Source: Calditrichota bacterium (lineage in GTDB: Bacteria > CLD3). From it: 10,392 bases of DNA. Below are positions 6,741 through 10,392 of this stretch, piece by piece. How positions within the stretch are numbered: the stretch's first letter is position 1; each line of letters begins with the position of its first letter. Under the pieces are notes generated by a model. It saw nothing but the letters and a program-made list of their open reading frames with translations. It was not told the origin of the DNA and ran no database searches. The stretch covers positions 1 through 10,392 of the forward strand of contig QQUF01000038.1 of NCBI GenBank assembly GCA_008501735.1, written 5' to 3'. The position numbers were made by a program, and so were the translations under genes.

Positions 6741-7919
6741 TTGTCAAATAAATTCAAATCGGTTTTACGTAAAGTTTCTAAAAAGATTTTTGGAAATACT
6801 GAAGAGGAAATTTCTGATTTAATGCCAAGCGTTAAAGTATTTCAAGGAATTGAAAAATCGAATTCAAATGAAATTACGATTGGTTACGTTGGAAATGACA
6901 TTCAGTACGAAAATTATATTTTGGAACTAACCTTTAGTAGCGAACCTAAAATTCTATTTAATAAAAAACAGCCACTCGAAAATGTTTCTGAAATGCTGAA
7001 ATCTAATTTTGAAAACTTGTCCTTAATTTATTTTGAAAGTGATAGGGTAGAGTTAGAAGAGTTTTGGAAAGGAAAGAAAGGAATAAAATTTCCGCGATGG
7101 ATTGAATGCACAATGGACATTTCGGATTCGTTTGAAAACCTTTGCAAGAAAAAAGCTTTCAAAAATTTTATTCGCAAAATTAACCAAAATAATTACGAAA
7201 CTGAATACTCTAACTCTGATGAAAATAGAGACGATTTTTATTACAATTTTTACAAACCTTACTTAGCTAAAAATTATGGTGCAACTGCTTACTTCATTGC
7301 ATATAATTATTTCAATAGTATGAAAGACCATACGGAATTACTACTTTTAAAAAAAGAAGGCGTAACCGTTGGAATGGTTTTGATAGAATATTTGGAAGAA
7401 TTTGCTCACTTTGCTTATATGGGATTTAAAGATGGAGATGAAACTTATGTTCGTGAAGGTGCAACAAGTGGTTTATATTTTTACTCAATTCAAAGAGCTC
7501 AAGAAAAAGGCTTCAAATATTTTTGTTTTGGACCTTCAAAGTCATTTCTAAAAGATGGTGTTCTTAGGTTCAAAGTTGAAAAATCTTGTTTCATCGCTGA
7601 CAAAACATTCACTCCTGACGAAAACATATTTTTAGAATTTGTAAAGGAAACAGAAGCCTCGAAAAATTTCCTCGTAGCAAACCCTTTTGTTTTTTATCCA
7701 ATTGAAAGAAAAAGAGAAATCATTATTTTCGTTCCAAGTTCCGATAATTTTTCTGTTGAAAATGCAGTCAAAATGATAAAATCCTACAAACTTGACGAAG
7801 GAATTGAAAATTGGAATTTGGTTTTTTGGGAAAATCCAATTTTAAAAGATGAAGATTTTAAAGACACAAAATACGAGAACAGAGTAAAAATCAGAAACCT
7901 TCAAGAAGTTCTGAGCTAA
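6741..7919 (+). CDS. GNAT / FemAB-like acyltransferase, substrate unknown
   Basis: 392 residues, cytoplasmic, with no signal peptide or membrane segment. The start is TTG at 6741: a GGAG site (6730-6733) stands 7 bases upstream and no in-frame ATG or GTG comes earlier. Residues 115-190 (PRWIECTMDIS, FENLCKKKAFKNFIRKINQNNYE, DDFYYNFYKPYLAKNYG) look like the helical part of FemAB/BioF2-like acyltransferases. Residues 198-285 (ELLLLKKEGVTVGMVLIEY, FAHFAYMGF, GLYFYSIQRAQEKGFKYFCFGPSKSF) resemble the core of the GNAT fold, including the strand-helix unit that normally holds acyl-CoA or aminoacyl-tRNA. Relatives modify peptidoglycan, polysaccharide or lipid precursors. The N-terminal 110 and C-terminal 90 residues match nothing I recognise. 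It is transcribed divergently from the kinase activator with 153 bases between, and it converges on the Asp-box gene. A functional link to the regulator is only inferred from position. Confidence 0.6.
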   Translation: MSNKFKSVLRKVSKKIFGNTEEEISDLMPSVKVFQGIEKSNSNEITIGYVGNDIQYENYILELTFSSEPKILFNKKQPLENVSEMLKSNFENLSLIYFESDRVELEEFWKGKKGIKFPRWIECTMDISDSFENLCKKKAFKNFIRKINQNNYETEYSNSDENRDDFYYNFYKPYLAKNYGATAYFIAYNYFNSMKDHTELLLLKKEGVTVGMVLIEYLEEFAHFAYMGFKDGDETYVREGATSGLYFYSIQRAQEKGFKYFCFGPSKSFLKDGVLRFKVEKSCFIADKTFTPDENIFLEFVKETEASKNFLVANPFVFYPIERKREIIIFVPSSDNFSVENAVKMIKSYKLDEGIENWNLVFWENPILKDEDFKDTKYENRVKIRNLQEVLS

Positions 7920-7922
7920 GGT

Positions 7923-7967
7923 TTTTTTAGACCTGAAAGGTTTTGAAAACCTTTCAGGTCTAAAAAA
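7923..7967. repeat. Perfect 45-base palindrome between convergent genes
   Basis: There are two 22-base arms around a single G (7945). The left arm is TTTTTT then AGACCTGAAAGGTTTT and the right arm is its exact reverse complement. It starts four bases after the acyltransferase stop codon and ends at the base next to the stop codon of the convergent gene. The T-run is on the 5' side and the A-run on the 3' side in both directions, the reverse of a normal intrinsic terminator. It is therefore better described as a dispersed palindromic repeat, although its very stable stem could still block read-through from both genes. Confidence 0.85.
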
Positions 7968-10133
7968 TTACTTCAAGAAAACCATTTTCATAGTTTGACT
8001 AAATTTACCTGCTTCTAATTTATAAAAGTAAACTCCGCTACTAACTTCTTTGCCAAGTTCATTTTTTCCATTCCAAACAACACTTCCAATTTGTTCTGTC
8101 AATTCAAATTCTTTGACTTGCTCACCTAAAACGTTAAAGATTGTTAAAGTTGCTTTTTGGTAATTCGCAATTCCTAATTCGTAATTTATCAAAGTAGTAG
8201 GATTGAATGGATTTGGATAGTTTTGTGCTAAACTAAAGGTTGTGGGTTGATTAGAGTTCTGTTTTACTCCAACAGGTAAGATTTCAGCAAAAACATAAAT
8301 ATTTTTTATAGAATCTACTTGTTGATTTGTGTGAACTTTGATTGTGTCGTAATAGATTCCAACTGAATCTGAGATAAATGAAACTTCAAGGTTAAAAGTT
8401 GAGTCAGGTAAAAGAGTTAGAGGAAGTTGTAAGTTTGGTGAAGTGATTTCATTTGGAAAATCAATGTTTGAAATTACAAGTGGAAGCATACCTTCATTAC
8501 TTAAAACAATTGTAGTGTCTTTTTGTGAAAGAGAGTCAACTGTCCATAAATTCAAAGACTTTATGGAAGATTCAAAAAGTGGATATTTGTAGAAGCCTCT
8601 TCTGTGAACTACTTCGATTAATGAATTTGCAAGATTTCCAGAGACTTGGATATAAGAAACATTTACAAGACTATCGGAGGCTCCTACTGAAACTTTCGAT
8701 TGAACACCATTTACAGTAGGAATAAACTTATTTGCTTTTTGTAATTGAGACCAATTGTTGCCATTATCTCTTGAGAATCTCATCATTGAAATAAAATTTT
8801 GATTGAAGTAAGAAGAACCACCTTCAAAATTCACAAAAACAGTGCTGTCGTGAGCTGTGATTTGTTGAAATTGCTCAGCACTACAATTTACATTTGGTTC
8901 ACATAAATTTACTTCATAATTAAAACTCTGCCCTGAATCTTCACTTCTAAAGTAATAACAAGTATTTGGAACAGCACAAAGGTGGAAAGTATTTCCAATA
9001 GCAAAAACATCAGGAGTTTGTAAATCTGCAAGAGGTTCTAAATCTTCTGCAAAAGGTAACCAATTCTCACCTAAATCAAATGAACGATAAACATTTGCTC
9101 CTGTTAGTGTCGTGTCATTGCCTGTTCTTGCATAAACAATTGAGTTGTTACCAATTGCAATACTCGGAGGTTGTATCTCACCATAAACTGTATCGGTTAC
9201 AACTGTGTAAGGAGAAAAACTCTGTCCAATATCAAAACTCTTTGATTGCATTACTGAATCGGTCGAACCATACTCCTGATAATCAAAAGCATTGTTCAAA
9301 TACGCTGCAAAACCTGACTTCGCTTCATAATCAATAAGTTGTGCCAACACAAAATTAGCTCCATTGTCTGAACTCGCATAAAGTCGCATCTGAGGATTTG
9401 CTTGAAAAAATTGATTAATTACATAAGCATAAACATAATCTCCTGTTGCAACTACCTCAAGAATACTTCCCATTGTGTCATCAAGAACAACTGTCGGTTC
9501 AAAAGTCTTGCCATAATCTGTGCTTCGGTGATAACGAAGGAAACCATCGTCAACAGAAGAAAAAAAGTGAACGTAACCTGAATCTCCAACAGCTAACTTT
9601 GCTGGACCTCCTGCGAATGAACCACCACTAATGTTGTAAGAAACTAAAACTTCTGGTTCGTCCCACAAAATCGTATCCCAAACTGTTGGTGCATTTGGTG
9701 GAAGTTGGTTAACTACCAAATTCTGACCTCCTCCAAAAATTGAATTTACTTGGCAATTTGTTTCAAAGATTTCATTCGTTGTGGTTTTTAGAGTGAGTTT
9801 TGGGCAACTTGGGTCTTCGGAAAGTTGTAGTTCACTAACTCCAAAGTTAAATCTTTGTGAGTTCTCAAAACCAATTGAAAACCAATCTATTTGTGGACTG
9901 TTGGTAATTCGGGTTTTCCAAACTGTTGGCTCAGAACGAGACTCTTCAATTGTAAGAATAAAATAAACTTCACCAAGACTTGTTGCAAAACTATCGTAAT
10001 GAAATTCTTCTTCTCCAATGATGTTATTAGACTTTGCACTCTCGATAAATCTCTCAGGATAACCTAACTCTTCAAGGCTTCTTCCTAAAACAACACTACT
10101 TAGAAATAGCAGAAGTAGTAAACTTTTTTGCAT
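7968..10133 (-). CDS. Secreted Asp-box (BNR/sialidase-fold) protein with Ig-like domain and T9SS sorting domain
   Basis: 721 residues. Residues 1-17 are a Sec signal peptide (MQKSLLLLLFLSSVVLG). Residues 20-150 form an N-terminal domain I do not recognise. Residues 160-515 are a beta-propeller with six Asp-box motifs SxDxGxx[FW]: 204-211, 254-261, 299-306, 351-358, 397-404 and 454-461. Residues 525-618 (TTIVLSNEGMLPLVISNIDF...) are an Ig-like ASH/DUF1573-type domain. Residues 633-721 are a full T9SS type A sorting domain (FSLAQNYPNPFNPTT ... SSGVYFYKL ... MVFLK). No sialidase FRIP motif or catalytic arginine triad is evident, so a binding or structural role is more likely than glycoside hydrolysis. 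Six cysteines fall in close pairs (110/127, 386/392, 411/417), suiting disulfides after export. An AGGAAGAG-like site precedes the ATG. The gene ends against the 45-base palindrome and follows another T9SS cargo gene on the same strand by 68 bases, so the two may be co-transcribed. Confidence 0.87.
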   Translation of the reverse strand: MQKSLLLLLFLSSVVLGRSLEELGYPERFIESAKSNNIIGEEEFHYDSFATSLGEVYFILTIEESRSEPTVWKTRITNSPQIDWFSIGFENSQRFNFGVSELQLSEDPSCPKLTLKTTTNEIFETNCQVNSIFGGGQNLVVNQLPPNAPTVWDTILWDEPEVLVSYNISGGSFAGGPAKLAVGDSGYVHFFSSVDDGFLRYHRSTDYGKTFEPTVVLDDTMGSILEVVATGDYVYAYVINQFFQANPQMRLYASSDNGANFVLAQLIDYEAKSGFAAYLNNAFDYQEYGSTDSVMQSKSFDIGQSFSPYTVVTDTVYGEIQPPSIAIGNNSIVYARTGNDTTLTGANVYRSFDLGENWLPFAEDLEPLADLQTPDVFAIGNTFHLCAVPNTCYYFRSEDSGQSFNYEVNLCEPNVNCSAEQFQQITAHDSTVFVNFEGGSSYFNQNFISMMRFSRDNGNNWSQLQKANKFIPTVNGVQSKVSVGASDSLVNVSYIQVSGNLANSLIEVVHRRGFYKYPLFESSIKSLNLWTVDSLSQKDTTIVLSNEGMLPLVISNIDFPNEITSPNLQLPLTLLPDSTFNLEVSFISDSVGIYYDTIKVHTNQQVDSIKNIYVFAEILPVGVKQNSNQPTTFSLAQNYPNPFNPTTLINYELGIANYQKATLTIFNVLGEQVKEFELTEQIGSVVWNGKNELGKEVSSGVYFYKLEAGKFSQTMKMVFLK
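7971..8237 (-). other. T9SS type A sorting domain of the Asp-box protein
   Basis: This codes residues 633-720 of the 721-residue protein. It has all usual landmarks: LAQNYPNPFNP, LTIFNVLGEQV, VVWNGKNELGKEVSSGVYFYKL and the terminal MKMVFLK. In the family this domain targets the protein through the outer membrane T9SS translocon and is then usually removed. A 26-base stretch of it (8133-8158) is identical to the sorting domain of the next gene (10367-10392). Confidence 0.88.
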
Positions 10134-10201
10134 TTCTTCTCTTCCTAACCTCGTTGTTGATGCTTTTCAAGTAAATCCTTTTTAATTCTTTTTTCAAGAC
10201 C

Positions 10202-10392
10202 TTATTTCAGCAGAAGCATCTTTTTGGTGATTTGCTCTTTCCCTGATTGAAGACGATAAAGATAAACTCCTGAACTTACAGTGTTTCCAAGCTCGTCTTT
10301 GCCGTTCCAAATTACTGAACCTTGAGATTCTTCAAGTTTCCATTTTCTCACCTCCTCTCCAAGAATGTTAAAGATTGTTAAAGTTGCTTTTT
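10202..10392 (-). CDS. C-terminal end of a T9SS cargo protein (5' part outside window)
   Basis: Only the last 62 complete codons are visible, starting KATLTIFNILGEEVRKW and ending ITKKMLLLK, with the stop at 10202-10204. They include VIWNGKDELGNTVSSGVYLYRLQSG, the second half of a type A T9SS sorting domain. The protein is thus exported through the outer membrane, but nothing is known of its main body. It lies 68 bases upstream of the Asp-box gene on the same strand, with no clear terminator hairpin between them, so a two-gene transcript is plausible. Its sorting domain closely matches its neighbour's in protein and partly in DNA. Confidence 0.88.
   Translation of the reverse strand, partial: KATLTIFNILGEEVRKWKLEESQGSVIWNGKDELGNTVSSGVYLYRLQSGKEQITKKMLLLK

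Noticed and set aside
6725-6745. TTGGAGTTTTGTTTTG as a sigma-54 promoter
   Set aside because: It has the GG but lacks CA after it and has no GC at -12. The GGAG is better explained as the ribosome site of the TTG-started gene.
7920-7967. Canonical bidirectional intrinsic terminator
   Set aside because: The stem is strong, but the T-run precedes it and an A-run follows it on both strands, so there is no U-tract after the hairpin in either direction. Reported as a palindromic repeat instead.
8525-9966. Four plus-strand open frames opposite the Asp-box gene
   Set aside because: They are antisense shadows of a well-supported secreted protein, with no ribosome sites or recognisable motifs.
7968-10133. 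Active sialidase
   Set aside because: Asp boxes are present, but no FRIP motif or arginine triad could be found. Asp boxes occur in many non-enzymatic propellers.

Overview
The window is AT-rich and looks chromosomal. It comes from a member of the Fibrobacteres-Chlorobi-Bacteroidetes (FCB) group; the exact phylum cannot be fixed from the sequence. Two of its secreted proteins carry the FxLAQNxPNPFN start of a type IX secretion (T9SS) C-terminal sorting domain, and a third shows the C-terminal half of the same domain. The Fn3-like 'LSVELNSFSA...LNWSTASETENEGFNIYR' style and the T9SS tails are common in Ignavibacteria/Kapabacteria-like and Bacteroidota genomes. Candidate promoters of the Bacteroidetes TTTG / TAnnTTTG type fit this.

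Layout, left to right. (1) 1-1206, minus strand: a secreted six-bladed YWTD-type beta-propeller with an Fn3-like domain. It runs off the left edge exactly as its T9SS sorting domain begins. (2) 1207-1520: a 314-base regulatory region with three near-identical palindromes (core GTTACAA-W-TTGTAAC) and a sigma-54-like -24/-12 element, all oriented to drive the propeller gene. (3) 1521-6587, minus strand: a 1688-residue regulator that fuses a Ser/Thr protein kinase, an AAA ATPase, a long TPR region, a GAF domain, a sigma-54 activator AAA+ domain and a Fis-type helix-turn-helix. Two palindromic repeat elements are embedded in frame in its kinase domain. (4) 6588-6740: a divergent promoter region. 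(5) 6741-7919, plus strand: a cytoplasmic GNAT/FemAB-like acyltransferase with a TTG start. (6) 7923-7967: a perfect 45-base palindrome filling the gap between convergent genes. (7) 7968-10133, minus strand: a secreted 721-residue protein with six Asp-box (BNR) motifs, an Ig-like domain and a T9SS sorting domain. (8) 10202-10392, minus strand: the C-terminal tail of another T9SS cargo, cut by the right edge.

How the parts may work together (inference): the kinase-sigma-54 activator lies directly upstream of the propeller gene. The space between them holds three copies of a palindrome of the kind bound by dimeric Fis-type activators, placed about 113, 181 and 262 bases upstream of a start site predicted from a sigma-54 promoter. 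The simplest reading is a compact switch in which a signal-sensing kinase/ATPase/TPR/GAF protein activates, through sigma-54, a surface-exported YWTD propeller protein. This is the most interesting unit in the window. No RNA genes, CRISPR arrays or transposase genes were seen.
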